From Mediannikoviicoccus sp037890055 (lineage in GTDB: Bacteria > Bacillota > Clostridia > Tissierellales > Peptoniphilaceae): a DNA stretch of 64,000 nucleotides. Positions 50,900 to 60,461 of the stretch are shown here, piece after piece. Location of the stretch: assembly GCA_037890055.1 (NCBI GenBank), contig JBBKBD010000008.1. One strand, given 5' to 3'. Made by a program: the position numbers and the translations under genes. The notes under the pieces were generated by a model, which was given only the letters and a program-made list of their open reading frames with translations, was not told where the DNA came from and searched no databases. Numbering within the stretch: the first letter of the stretch is position 1; each line of letters begins with the position of its first letter.

Positions 50900-53800
50900 T
50901 TATTTTCCTTTGGTGATGCTTCAAGGCATGTTCCCATAATCTCCCTTACCATTGGAGTTATGTTCATACTGGTTCCCGCTTGTGTTACCACTGCAGCGAT
51001 TACATATTGTGGATTGTCATATGGTGCAAAACCTACCATCCATCCATAGTCGCTATAAGGTTGATGAGTAACAGGGTTGGTGAAACCTACTTCTGCAGTT
51101 CCCGACTTAACTCCCATTTCAAATGGAAGTTTTCCTAGGACTCTTCCAGTATGTCCCTCTTTAGCCGCCATATTAGCTCCCTCTCTTATAACTTGTAGTG
51201 AAGAGAAGTCGTCGATATCTATTTTATTTCCAGTAGGACTGTTCTTGTATAGAACCCTTCCACTCATCGGATCCTTTACTTCATCCACAACGGAGACCTT
51301 GTTCTTGGTTCCTCCATTGGAAATTGTGGCTATATACCTTGCCATTTGAAGCGGCGTGTAGGCATTTTGTCCCTGACCGATTACAACGTTTAAACTGTCT
51401 CCCACCAACCAATTTGATTGGTCAATGTAGTTATACTTTATTTGTGCGGGGAAGTTTTGCTTTGAATCTCCCACCACTTTTGCTGTGTCAAATCCAAGGT
51501 CCTTAAGTCTCTTTACAATTTCCGTTTCAGTTGGAACTTCTTTTTCATCAATCCACTTCACCATGGTTTGAATCTTTTCTTCCAGCTCTTCTTTTTTAAT
51601 ATTTTTATCTACTAGATACTTTTCGGAATTCTCTTCCAAAAAGTTTTGGTATAGCCTCTTATAAGTGGCCTTTTTTATGCTTCTATCTGGAAGTATTCCT
51701 GTTGCTTCCTTTGGAATATTTATATCAATACCTGTCTTTTCTCCAAGGCCAAGTATCTTTGCATACTTTGCAACGTCATCCACATTTAATTTATATGGAC
51801 CGTTGTCCTTTGATCCCTTTTCAACTCCCAGTGCTAGGTTGTAAAAGTAGTAGTTACATGAGTCTCTAATGGCCTCTCTGGTGCCTTCGTTGCCATGAAC
51901 TCCTCTATATAATCCCCAGATGGCGTCTTGGAAAGTTCTTCCACCAACTTCAATAAAGCCTTGGCATTTTATTGTAAAGTCGGGGTTAAGTCCCGTTTCA
52001 AGGCCTGCTAATGATGTTGCAAGCTTAAATGTGGAACCAGGTTGTATTGCAGATTGCATCGCCATATTCAAAAGTGGTCTTGGCGCAATCAAATCCCTTT
52101 CGTCCTTTGGAAATAGATTTTTCCAGTCGGAGGCGGATATACCCGTTGCAAACATATTTAAGTTTATGTCCGGTGCGTTTGCCATGGCTACCAGTTGCCC
52201 AGTCTTTGCATTTAAAACTACAACTGACCCTGAAGAGGCGTCTTTATACTGTCCAGTGGTGTTTGAACTTACAAGGTTAACATCTCCCCACTTTGAGTTA
52301 AACACATTGTCCGTTTGTAGTGAATTTATAGTCTCCCTAAGGGCGTCCTCTGCAGCTTTTTGAATATTTTTATCCAGTGAAAGGTAAACGTCATTTCCAG
52401 GAATTGGTTTTGTTTCCCCTAAAACTTCAGTAACATTCCCCCTGTTGTCTACCATGACCCTTCTACTTCCATTCGTTCCCTTTAGCTGTCTCTCTTGGCT
52501 CTCTTCAATTCCATTTTTACCAATTAGTGATGCCAAATTATAATTTTTATCAGACAAATAGTCCTCTTTTTCAACTTCCGTAGAAATTTTCCCAATGTAC
52601 CCAATTGTATGTGATGCAAGTGAACCTTCAGGGTAGTATCTTATTGGTTCCGAGTCAACTATTATACCTGAGCCACTTGGAAATCTTTCTTCAATTGACG
52701 CAAATGTAACCTCTGATAGATTATAAGTTAGATCCAGTGGTACATATCGTAGGTCTCCATGCTTATTAATAAGGTCATAGAGCTTTAAGATATTATATTG
52801 GTCATAGATGTCATAGTCCTTTAACTCATAGTAGTCTATAACTTCAGCATAAAGCTTTTTAATATCATCCTTTTCTCTGTCCAGTTTAAATCTCTCATAC
52901 ATATCATCAATATTTTTTTCATACGAATAGATCCAGTCCTTTACAGAGATGGATGGCAAGATGTTTTTATTTGTATTAATATTTTGTGCAATGTACTTAA
53001 CGTCGTCATTTGTTATAAACTCTTTCATTAATCCATTTTCGTTAAGTAGGGATATTAACATGTCCTGTGCCTTTAAGTCATGCTTTTCATCATCGGTGTA
53101 CTCAATTGTTGCCACAGGTTTGTTAGCATCTTTTTCATCTAACACAACCTTGAGATTGTGATTTATATTTTTTCTATTCAATAACTCAATTGCATACTTT
53201 GCAGGGACCATAACTTTTTCTTCAGCCTTTGAATTAATGGTTACATTTGAAATCAGTTCGTCAAGGGATGATTTCTTTACAATCTCCACAAAGTCATCCT
53301 TGGCAGAAGACTTCCCTGTTATTCCAGGGTATTCCTTTGCAAGCTTTGCCTTTGTCTCCCAAAGCGCCATTTCATCTTGAAAGCCCATTGGTACAAGTTC
53401 AAGATTTTCTTCCAATTTCGAAGACTTTAATAGTTCAAATGCAAGTTTTCTTCCCATAGGATGGTTTAATATATTTCTAATTATCCCCTCGTCCTTACTT
53501 AAATTTCTTCCTAAAAATTCGTAAGGCACTTCCCCCTCATAGTAGGAATTTTCCTTTAAGTACTTAGATCCCTTAGGATTTATAAACTCTATCTTTTCAC
53601 TTCCAGACATAACAGGAAGGTCAACTCCTTTATTCTTCATGGACTTTATTACAGTGTCTATAACTCTGTACTTATAGCCGTCATGTTCTTCCTCTTTATA
53701 GATTAAGGTCTTTAAAAGGTCGTTGTCCCTTATTATCTCAATCATCTTTTCCATAGGACTTAGCTCTTCATTTTTATATGCATCTTTATCCTTGTACTTT

Positions 53801-54186
53801 ATAAGATTTAAAGATAGCACATAGTCTGGATTTATATTTGAACCATCAAGCTCTAAAAGCCTACTTAGGTCTCTTAAATTTTTATTTCTCTCTTCTTGAT
53901 TATGCTCTAAGAATTCATTTTTTAAAATGCTCGCTGTAAAAACCGTTTTATTGGTTGCTAAAATTTCACCATTTCGGTCGTAAATATTTCCTCTCGGAGC
54001 CGCTATTTCAATATCTCTGATTCTAGTGTTTTCAGACATCTCGCTATAGTAGTCACCTTTTACCACCGTCAAATAAAACAGTTTTAAAAAAAGAATTAGC
54101 ATTAGAATAAATAGGATGATTTTTGTAGCAAAAAGTCTATCCTCTCTATCTGATGCTTTAAAAAATTTTTTAAATAGTTTTTTCAT
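50896..54186 (-). CDS. mrdA: Penicillin-binding protein 2 with large insertion
   Basis: About 1096 residues, whereas E. coli PBP2 has 633. One membrane span (about 20-40), then APRGNIYDRNGEILATN near 65. The next landmark, RYYPEGSLASHTIGYIG, is near 515 instead of near 165, so the non-catalytic domain holds some 350 extra, mostly charged and helical residues. The transpeptidase motifs are intact: SxxK in PGSTFKLATS (near 717), SxN in DSCNYYFYN (near 775) and KSGT (near 1027). It cross-links peptidoglycan in the elongation machinery with MreBCD, encoded upstream. ATG at 54186 is preferred to a GTG two codons earlier. Confidence 0.93.
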   Translation of the reverse strand: MKKLFKKFFKASDREDRLFATKIILFILMLILFLKLFYLTVVKGDYYSEMSENTRIRDIEIAAPRGNIYDRNGEILATNKTVFTASILKNEFLEHNQEERNKNLRDLSRLLELDGSNINPDYVLSLNLIKYKDKDAYKNEELSPMEKMIEIIRDNDLLKTLIYKEEEHDGYKYRVIDTVIKSMKNKGVDLPVMSGSEKIEFINPKGSKYLKENSYYEGEVPYEFLGRNLSKDEGIIRNILNHPMGRKLAFELLKSSKLEENLELVPMGFQDEMALWETKAKLAKEYPGITGKSSAKDDFVEIVKKSSLDELISNVTINSKAEEKVMVPAKYAIELLNRKNINHNLKVVLDEKDANKPVATIEYTDDEKHDLKAQDMLISLLNENGLMKEFITNDDVKYIAQNINTNKNILPSISVKDWIYSYEKNIDDMYERFKLDREKDDIKKLYAEVIDYYELKDYDIYDQYNILKLYDLINKHGDLRYVPLDLTYNLSEVTFASIEERFPSGSGIIVDSEPIRYYPEGSLASHTIGYIGKISTEVEKEDYLSDKNYNLASLIGKNGIEESQERQLKGTNGSRRVMVDNRGNVTEVLGETKPIPGNDVYLSLDKNIQKAAEDALRETINSLQTDNVFNSKWGDVNLVSSNTTGQYKDASSGSVVVLNAKTGQLVAMANAPDINLNMFATGISASDWKNLFPKDERDLIAPRPLLNMAMQSAIQPGSTFKLATSLAGLETGLNPDFTIKCQGFIEVGGRTFQDAIWGLYRGVHGNEGTREAIRDSCNYYFYNLALGVEKGSKDNGPYKLNVDDVAKYAKILGLGEKTGIDINIPKEATGILPDRSIKKATYKRLYQNFLEENSEKYLVDKNIKKEELEEKIQTMVKWIDEKEVPTETEIVKRLKDLGFDTAKVVGDSKQNFPAQIKYNYIDQSNWLVGDSLNVVIGQGQNAYTPLQMARYIATISNGGTKNKVSVVDEVKDPMSGRVLYKNSPTGNKIDIDDFSSLQVIREGANMAAKEGHTGRVLGKLPFEMGVKSGTAEVGFTNPVTHQPYSDYGWMVGFAPYDNPQYVIAAVVTQAGTSMNITPMVREIMGTCLEASPKENK

Positions 54187-54194
54187 ATTCACAC

Positions 54195-54683
54195 CTATAA
54201 CCTAAACTTTGGAAATTCGAAAAACTTTTGAAATATTATAAATATTGGGATGTAGCATATGGAATTTAAAATAAGCTCAATTATCATAGGCATAAATACT
54301 AATCTAAAGCTAAATGAATCGCCTATGAGCTTCCCAATTATAATGGTCAACACAAAGGATGCAACTGTGGATATAGCTGTAAGCACAACTCCCGTTCTAA
54401 CGTCATCTTTGTTAATTCCCATATCTGAATATCCCACTAAAAAACCTATTACAAAGTATATTAGGGCCTTAACTCCTAGCACCCTGCCAAACAGAATGTC
54501 TTCAAGTAGTCCTATTAAAAGCCCAGAAAAACCTCCAGTGTATGCACCAAAACCAAGTCCCAGTGCAACCACTATTGGAATTGTGATATTAGGATTAATT
54601 CCAAAAATCTGTATTCTACTAAACAGAACCGTCTGTAATAACAGGTTCAATATTATCACTATAAATATCTTGTATCTATTCAT
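54195..54683 (-). CDS. mreD: Rod-shape protein MreD
   Basis: 162 residues with five to six hydrophobic segments and the GGFSGLLIGLLEDILFGRVLGVKAL loop typical of MreD. It belongs to the elongasome with MreB, MreC and PBP2, encoded on both sides. Start overlaps the mreC stop by 8 bases. Confidence 0.92.
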   Translation of the reverse strand: MNRYKIFIVIILNLLLQTVLFSRIQIFGINPNITIPIVVALGLGFGAYTGGFSGLLIGLLEDILFGRVLGVKALIYFVIGFLVGYSDMGINKDDVRTGVVLTAISTVASFVLTIIIGKLIGDSFSFRLVFMPMIIELILNSICYIPIFIIFQKFFEFPKFRL

Positions 54684-55548
54684 TGTCTTCTTCTCTCATC
54701 GTCTTTAATACCAATACTCTGTAAATATTGTTAAAATCTATTGCCGGCTCAATACTAACCTCTTTTACCGCATTGGAATCGTCTTTAAAAACCTCTTTCA
54801 CTTGACCTATATAAAGATCCGGTGGATAGGTTCCACCAAGCCCAGAAGTATAGACCTTGTCTCCAACTGCAATATCTGCAGAGGTCTTATACATAAAGCC
54901 CTTTAGTTCACCCTTTTTGCTTCCCTTAATAACCCCGATGGCGTCGCTTCGTGATGTCTTAAAGGAAGTTCCAGTGGTGGAGTTTGTTATGGATGAAACC
55001 TTTGCGTAGTTATATCCAACATCGGTTACAACGCCTAAAAGCCCTTCCACTATGGAAGAGTCCTCTCCAACAACACCTTGAACCACAGGGTCGTTTACAC
55101 TTATCTTGTCCTTAGTCCCCTTGTCTATTGTGAATCTATCGTAAAGATTTGACGAATCTACCCCTACAATACTGGCCCTTACAAGTTTATCGTCCTTTTT
55201 AGAAATAAGATTGTATTCGTCTTTCAAGTATTCTTCATTGTCAATAACCTTTTGCATATTTGCATTTTGATCTTTAAGGGTCAAATTCTCTTTTGTAAGT
55301 CTTTCGTTTTCATCTCTCATTTCCCTTGAACCAAAAATAAATTCAATTCCATCAATCACTTTAGAAGATGTAAAGTAAAACACCTTTGAAATAGGAGTTG
55401 TTATTGATGAAATGACATTGCCTCCAATGTCAATAACCTTACTATTTCCATTGCTTGTACCTATTAAAGAAATCAAGAATATGCATACTATGGCAAAAAC
55501 GCTAAGTTTTCTTTTTTTATTATTGTTTCTAAAGTCTCTATAAATCAT
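54676..55548 (-). CDS. mreC: Rod-shape protein MreC
   Basis: 290 residues: cytoplasmic tail, membrane span (about 15-33), coiled coil (about 70-105) and the beta-rich C-terminal domain (VDSSNLYDRFTIDKGTKDKI; VYTSGLGGTYPPDLYIGQVKEV). It links PBP2 to MreB. Overlaps the mreB end by 11 bases. Confidence 0.94.
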   Translation of the reverse strand: MIYRDFRNNNKKRKLSVFAIVCIFLISLIGTSNGNSKVIDIGGNVISSITTPISKVFYFTSSKVIDGIEFIFGSREMRDENERLTKENLTLKDQNANMQKVIDNEEYLKDEYNLISKKDDKLVRASIVGVDSSNLYDRFTIDKGTKDKISVNDPVVQGVVGEDSSIVEGLLGVVTDVGYNYAKVSSITNSTTGTSFKTSRSDAIGVIKGSKKGELKGFMYKTSADIAVGDKVYTSGLGGTYPPDLYIGQVKEVFKDDSNAVKEVSIEPAIDFNNIYRVLVLKTMREEDNE

Positions 55549-56569
55549 TTTTCCTAAATATAAACCTCTTTCTTTCCTTTAAAAGAGTTAAAGCCTTACC
55601 TATTCCAACTCCTGTAACCTTAATTGGATTTTCAACCACAAATGCATTTATTTCCAAGTTGTCTCTAATGGATTCCACAAGGCCAGAAAGCTCCGCCATG
55701 CCACCACATATTTTAACACCGTCATAAATAACTTCTCCAGATATTTCCGGTGGTGTGGTCTCAAGCACTTCCCTAATGCAAGTGTGAACTTCATTTACCA
55801 GTGGTAGTACACATGGTAGTAGATCACTGGCAGTTATATTTGCCACCTTTGGCATTCCAGAAACCAAGTCCTTGCCACTTATAGTTGCAGACTTATCCTG
55901 TTCATCTGTCTTTAAACTAAGTATATTGTTCTTTAAATACTCCGCAGTGCTATCTCCAATTACAAAGTTGTAATTCTTCTTTATAAATTTCTTTATATTT
56001 CTCTCCACATTGTCTCCACCGTACTTTCTAGAACTTGAAGACACGACTCCCGCAAGGGAAACCACAGAAACTTGCACCGTTCCCGCACCAATGTTTAAAA
56101 TTAAATTTCCCTTTGGTTCATTAATATCAATGCCCATGCCAATTGCAGATGCAATGTTTTCATCAAGAAGCTTTACATCTCTACATCCAGCATAGATTAC
56201 AACATCTTCTACAGCTCTCTTCTCAATATCCGTTAAAAAAGATGGAACAGTTACAACAGCTCTTGGTTGAAACACAGAAAATCCAGAGTTTGCTTTTCTT
56301 ATAAAGAACTCAAGCATGGCCCTTGTTAATTCAAAATCTGAGATAACTCCATTTTCTAAGGGTCTAACTGCCATAATATTTTCTGGAGTCTTTCCAATCA
56401 TATTTTTTGCTTCTACACCTACTGCCAGTACCTCATATGTCTTTAAGTCAATGGCAACAACAGAAGGTTCCTTAACCAAAATATTCCCGTTAATATCGGT
56501 GATAATGGTATTTGAACTACCTAAATCTATTCCTATGTCCTTTGGAAAAAACTTTACAAATGTTGCCAT
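55538..56569 (-). CDS. mreB: Actin-like cell-shape protein MreB
   Basis: 343 residues. Phosphate-1 motif GIDLGSSNTII, phosphate-2 LNIGAGTVQVSVVS, adenosine motif GGMAEL. MreB family; some phosphate-binding residues differ from E. coli (for example NIGAGT in place of DIGGGT), so a paralogue such as Mbl is possible, but the mreBCD order favours MreB. AAGGAG ribosome site. Confidence 0.93.
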   Translation of the reverse strand: MATFVKFFPKDIGIDLGSSNTIITDINGNILVKEPSVVAIDLKTYEVLAVGVEAKNMIGKTPENIMAVRPLENGVISDFELTRAMLEFFIRKANSGFSVFQPRAVVTVPSFLTDIEKRAVEDVVIYAGCRDVKLLDENIASAIGMGIDINEPKGNLILNIGAGTVQVSVVSLAGVVSSSSRKYGGDNVERNIKKFIKKNYNFVIGDSTAEYLKNNILSLKTDEQDKSATISGKDLVSGMPKVANITASDLLPCVLPLVNEVHTCIREVLETTPPEISGEVIYDGVKICGGMAELSGLVESIRDNLEINAFVVENPIKVTGVGIGKALTLLKERKRFIFRKNDL

Positions 56570-56579
56570 AACTTACTCC

Positions 56580-57407
56580 TTAAAAATATGATTTTTCTTT
56601 AAAACTTAAATATTTTCCATCTCCAATAATAAGATGGTCTAAGACTTCTATGCCTAAGAGTTTCCCCGCCTGTTCAAGTCTTAGAGTTAACTTTATATCT
56701 TCATTACTAGGCGTAACGTCACCACTTGGGTGATTATGTAAAAGTATGATCGACTTAGCACTTTTCTTTACAGCTGGCTTGAAAACTTCCCTTGGATGAA
56801 CCAAAGAAGAACTTAAAGTCCCTATGGAAATTTCTTCCGCTGAAATAATTATGTTTTTTGTGTTAAGTAAAATTATATAAAAATATTCCCTCAATTCTCC
56901 TGACAGCTTGTGCATAAAAATTTCTGCCAATGACTTAGGGCTATCCACTTTATAATGTTCCTTAGTGGCCTGCCTTATATTTAATCTCTTCACAAGCTCT
57001 ATGGCAGCCATTATTGTGGCGCCCTTTGAAAGCTTTATTCCGTCAATCTTCATTAGCTCGTCAAGGGTTATGTCGTTAAAGTTGTTTTGGCTTTCAATCT
57101 CGTCAAGAACCTTTGATGCAAGCTCAAGTGCATTTAATTTTTTAGTTCCCGTACCAAGCAAAATTGCCATAAGCTCCTGCTCAGAAAGACTTGAAGGACC
57201 ATAGTCCCTCATTTTCTCTCTCGGCCTATCAAAAGTCGAAAACTCCTTCATGGTCTTCATCTTTCTATCATTGCTCTTATTCTTGGAAAGCACTTCAATA
57301 TTATCTTTCCTGTTCTTTACTTCTTTATTAACTAATTCATCATTAATTTCATCCACATCTTTTTCTATAATTAGAATAGGCGTCTCTTTTATTTTATCAT
57401 CCGACAT
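56580..57407 (-). CDS. radC: RadC-family JAB-domain protein
   Basis: 275 residues. A helix-hairpin-helix part (LSEQELMAILLGTGTKKLNALELASKVL) leads to the JAB/MPN metal site: VHPREVFKPA and HNHPSGDVTPSNED. About 50 extra, highly charged residues precede the family core. Function in the cell is unsettled despite the name. It lies upstream of mreB as in many bacteria and overlaps the end of the Gx-family gene. Confidence 0.9.
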   Translation of the reverse strand: MSDDKIKETPILIIEKDVDEINDELVNKEVKNRKDNIEVLSKNKSNDRKMKTMKEFSTFDRPREKMRDYGPSSLSEQELMAILLGTGTKKLNALELASKVLDEIESQNNFNDITLDELMKIDGIKLSKGATIMAAIELVKRLNIRQATKEHYKVDSPKSLAEIFMHKLSGELREYFYIILLNTKNIIISAEEISIGTLSSSLVHPREVFKPAVKKSAKSIILLHNHPSGDVTPSNEDIKLTLRLEQAGKLLGIEVLDHLIIGDGKYLSFKEKSYF

Positions 57408-57900
57408 TTATATCACCTTTTTTAAGTCTATCCGAAACAAATTTAGAAGTAATTCCAACTATATAACCTGTGACAACTCCCATTAAAGCCATTACTGGAA
57501 GATATGCCATAATCCTAATATTATTTAAAATAAAACTTGCAGCAAGTAGTTGCCCAAAATTAAAAAATAATGATCCAAGTTCACTTACACCGATTAAACT
57601 TAACCATCTTCCCAAATATCTATGAGAAAAGTACATTGCTACTACAGCAAACATCGTTCCCGTAAGACTATATGGAAGGGCTCCAAGCCTTCCAGAAACC
57701 AAAACCATTAAAATCGATTTAAACACCGCAACAATAAAGCCTTCCCTTAGTCCAAACATAAGTAAGGTTACCAGTAAAACTATATTAGAAAGTCCAAGCT
57801 TTACCCCTGGCACCGGAATTGGTATGGGCATCATGTTTTCAAAAAGCGATATTATAAGTGCAAATGATATTAAAATTCCTAATTTAACTGTCTTTCTCAA
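57397..57900 (-). CDS. Gx transporter family membrane protein (Hpre_diP_synt_I)
   Basis: 167 residues with five hydrophobic segments. The PIPIPVPGVKLGLSNIVLL and LPYSLTGT segments are diagnostic of the Gx family, an ECF-S-like group once annotated as heptaprenyl diphosphate synthase component I. The start is TTG, overlapping the stop of the upstream gene (ATTGA). Paired with the NusG-II protein here, as is common next to rnf or apbE genes. Confidence 0.85.
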   Translation of the reverse strand: MRKTVKLGILISFALIISLFENMMPIPIPVPGVKLGLSNIVLLVTLLMFGLREGFIVAVFKSILMVLVSGRLGALPYSLTGTMFAVVAMYFSHRYLGRWLSLIGVSELGSLFFNFGQLLAASFILNNIRIMAYLPVMALMGVVTGYIVGITSKFVSDRLKKGDINVG

Positions 57901-58277
57901 TAGTTAATACCATCCAATTCTTTTTCACTGTTGTCACTCTTAATTTCAACCACAACTTTATTAGGAACACAAACTAAAACCTCTCCCACTTTAGAGATGT
58001 ATCCCTGTTTAATACATAATTTGTCAGGGCAATCTGCCTCAGTTATATGAACCTTGTCACCCTTTACCTCTATTATATTTAAACCTTCTTCAGTATCTAG
58101 TTTGAATTTGTACGAATCGTTTTTAGAAGCAAAAGTAAGTCTTTTAAATTCACTTCCATTAAACTGTACCGAAATATATTTATCCCTATCCTCACTGCCC
58201 GAAAAATATATAATCACATAGGCAAGTAAAGATAAAATAACTATGGCTGAAATGAGTATTTTATCTCCCTTTGTCAT
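57897..58277 (-). CDS. NusG domain II-containing protein
   Basis: 126 residues: an N-terminal membrane anchor (about 6-26) and an extracytoplasmic NusG_II-type beta domain with the conserved ADCPDKLCIKQGYISKVGEVLVCVPNKV, including two cysteines. Function unknown; the family is often linked to Gx transporters and Rnf. First gene of the operon running down to the mre genes. Confidence 0.85.
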   Translation of the reverse strand: MTKGDKILISAIVILSLLAYVIIYFSGSEDRDKYISVQFNGSEFKRLTFASKNDSYKFKLDTEEGLNIIEVKGDKVHITEADCPDKLCIKQGYISKVGEVLVCVPNKVVVEIKSDNSEKELDGINY

Positions 58278-58403
58278 GTTATAATCCTTTCGTTTTCTCC
58301 ATTAAGTGTATCATATTGAGGGGCTTTTTTAAATAGAAGAGAGTTGTTAGATTTAAGATATTAGATGTCAGGGATTAGAAGCGTGTAATTGGTGATGACG
58401 TAT

Positions 58404-58429
58404 AAAAAAACCGACCACATGGTCGGTTT
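58404..58429 (-). terminator. Terminator of the rnf operon
   Basis: Minus strand AAACCGACC / GGTCGGTTT around a four-base loop, followed by T7. Strong. Confidence 0.9.
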
Positions 58430-58431
58430 CT

Positions 58432-59253
58432 CTAGCTTGGTAATTTAAATATTTTTTCTTCGTAATCTCTTATTGAGTTTTGTGGACATTTTTCTATACA
58501 TATTCCACAGTCAATACATTTGTCATGATCTATATGTGCAAGGAATTTTTCTACTGTAATTGCTTCTTCTGGACAGTTCTTTTGGCAGATCTTACATCCT
58601 ATACAGCCTACTTTACAATATCCTCTTACATCTTTACCTTTGTCTGTTGTACTACATAGTACCTCTGTTTGGTTGTCGTATGGCATAAGTGTGATTAGGT
58701 CTCTTGGACAGATCTTAATACACATTTCGCACGCGGTACATTTTTCTTTATCGACTTTTGCAACTCCGTTTATAATGTGGATTGCATCGAATTGACAAAC
58801 GTCAACGCAAGTTCCACAGCCTAAACATCCAAAAGGACATTTTTTGTGACCATTTTGAAGCGCTTGGTCTGCTCTACAGTCTCTAATTCCAACATATTTA
58901 AATTTATCTTCTGCAAGTGTCTTGTCTCCTGAGCATCTTACTACAGCAATTTGCTTTGTTGTTTCATTTGCAACTTGCCCCATTATTTCTGCAAGATGTT
59001 CTGCGACTTCTGCTCCTCCAACTGGACATGCGTTTATGCTTGCGTTACCATTTGCTATGGCATCTGCAAGTCCGTCACATCCTGGAAAACCACAGGCACC
59101 GCAGTTTGCTCCTGGAAGTGCAGCTCTAACTTCTTGTACTTTTGGATCTACTGGCACGTGAAATACATTTGATGCAAATCCTAAAAGTACTGCAAAAATT
59201 ATAGCTACCGCCCCTAAACTTCCAACCGCTATAAGAATTTGATTAATATCCAT
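58432..59253 (-). CDS. rnfB: Rnf complex subunit RnfB
   Basis: 273 residues. N-terminal membrane span, then a 4Fe-4S site (ANCGACGFPGC) and several ferredoxin-type clusters: CGTCVDVC, CTACEMCIKIC, CIGCKICQKNC and CIDCGICIEKC. RnfB takes electrons from ferredoxin and passes them to the membrane subunits. It is the last gene of rnfCDGEAB. Confidence 0.95.
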   Translation of the reverse strand: MDINQILIAVGSLGAVAIIFAVLLGFASNVFHVPVDPKVQEVRAALPGANCGACGFPGCDGLADAIANGNASINACPVGGAEVAEHLAEIMGQVANETTKQIAVVRCSGDKTLAEDKFKYVGIRDCRADQALQNGHKKCPFGCLGCGTCVDVCQFDAIHIINGVAKVDKEKCTACEMCIKICPRDLITLMPYDNQTEVLCSTTDKGKDVRGYCKVGCIGCKICQKNCPEEAITVEKFLAHIDHDKCIDCGICIEKCPQNSIRDYEEKIFKLPS

Positions 59254-59262
59254 TTATTCCCC

Positions 59263-59841
59263 CTATACTAATCCTGAAAAACCTAGGAATGACATTGCCA
59301 TAAGTCCGATTGTTATCATGGCGATTGGTACGCCTTTGAAAGGTTTTGGTACATTGGCAAGTTCTAATTTTTCTCTAATTGCAGCAAGGAAAACTATAGC
59401 TATAAGAAATCCTACTGATGAACCTATTGCTGATGCTAAGGTTTCAATTAGTGAGTATCCTTGTTGTATGTTTGCAATTGCAACTCCAAGTACAACGCAG
59501 TTTGTTGTGATTAGTGGTAGGAAAACTCCCAATGCACTATATAGTCCTGGCATTGTCTTTTTTAGTACCATTTCAACAAATTGTACCAGTGATGCTATTA
59601 CTAAAATAAACACTATGGTTTGTAAAAATTGCAAGTTTAATGGTTCTAGAATTAAGTATTGAATTGCATAGGTAACTACTGATGCAATTGTAATTACGAA
59701 GGTAACTGCAATTCCCATACCTGCTGCTGTTTCTGTCTTTTTTGAAACTCCTATTAGTGGACAGATTCCTAGGAATTGTCCTAGTACGTAGTTGTTTACA
59801 AAAATATATAAAATAAGTATTCTAAAAATATTACTTAACAT
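59263..59841 (-). CDS. rnfA: Rnf complex subunit RnfA
   Basis: 192 residues, six hydrophobic segments. NYVLGQFLGICPLIGVS and LPLITTNCVVLGVAI carry the conserved membrane cysteines that hold the intramembrane Fe-S cluster with RnfE. Homologous to NqrE. Confidence 0.95.
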   Translation of the reverse strand: MLSNIFRILILYIFVNNYVLGQFLGICPLIGVSKKTETAAGMGIAVTFVITIASVVTYAIQYLILEPLNLQFLQTIVFILVIASLVQFVEMVLKKTMPGLYSALGVFLPLITTNCVVLGVAIANIQQGYSLIETLASAIGSSVGFLIAIVFLAAIREKLELANVPKPFKGVPIAMITIGLMAMSFLGFSGLV

Positions 59842-59851
59842 AGTCTACCCC

Positions 59852-60454
59852 CTACTTGCTTTCTTCTTTTTTGCTTGATACATAGTTAAATACTGCAAGT
59901 ATCATACCTAGTATAATAAATGAGCCGGGAGCTTGTGCAATTATACCTATTGGTTTAATTCCTTCTCCTGAAAGTAGTTCATGTCCGAAGATTGCTCCTA
60001 ATCCTAATAGCTCTCTTATAAAAGCAAGTATTACTATTGTCATTGTGTATCCAACACCGTTTGCAAATCCGTCAACTATTGAAGGTAGTATTTTGTTTTT
60101 GTTTGCAAAGCCTTCTGCTCTTGCAAGGATTAAACAGTTTACTACTATTAGCGGTATAAAGATACCTAGTTGCCCATAAAGTTCTGGTGTGTATGCCTTC
60201 ATAACCATGTCTACCATTGTTACGAATGATGCTATAACTACTATATAGCATGGGATTCTAACTTCGTCTGGTATAAAGTTTCTTAGTAGGGAAACTACAA
60301 GGTTTGATAGGGTTGCTACTACTATTACTGCAACGCCCATTCCAAGTGCGTTCATTACTGTTGTACTTACACCAAGAACTGAACAAAGTCCTACAAGTTG
60401 AATAAGAACTGGGTTATTGTCTATGATTCCACTTTTTAAAATTTTCTTCATCAT
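59852..60454 (-). CDS. rnfE: Rnf complex subunit RnfE
   Basis: 200 residues, six hydrophobic segments; LIQLVGLCSVLGVST and FIPLIVVNCLILARAEGFA match RnfE and mirror RnfA in inverted topology, each giving cysteines to the shared cluster. Starts 7 bases after rnfG. Confidence 0.95.
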   Translation of the reverse strand: MMKKILKSGIIDNNPVLIQLVGLCSVLGVSTTVMNALGMGVAVIVVATLSNLVVSLLRNFIPDEVRIPCYIVVIASFVTMVDMVMKAYTPELYGQLGIFIPLIVVNCLILARAEGFANKNKILPSIVDGFANGVGYTMTIVILAFIRELLGLGAIFGHELLSGEGIKPIGIIAQAPGSFIILGMILAVFNYVSSKKEESK

Positions 60455-60461
60455 CTTCCCC

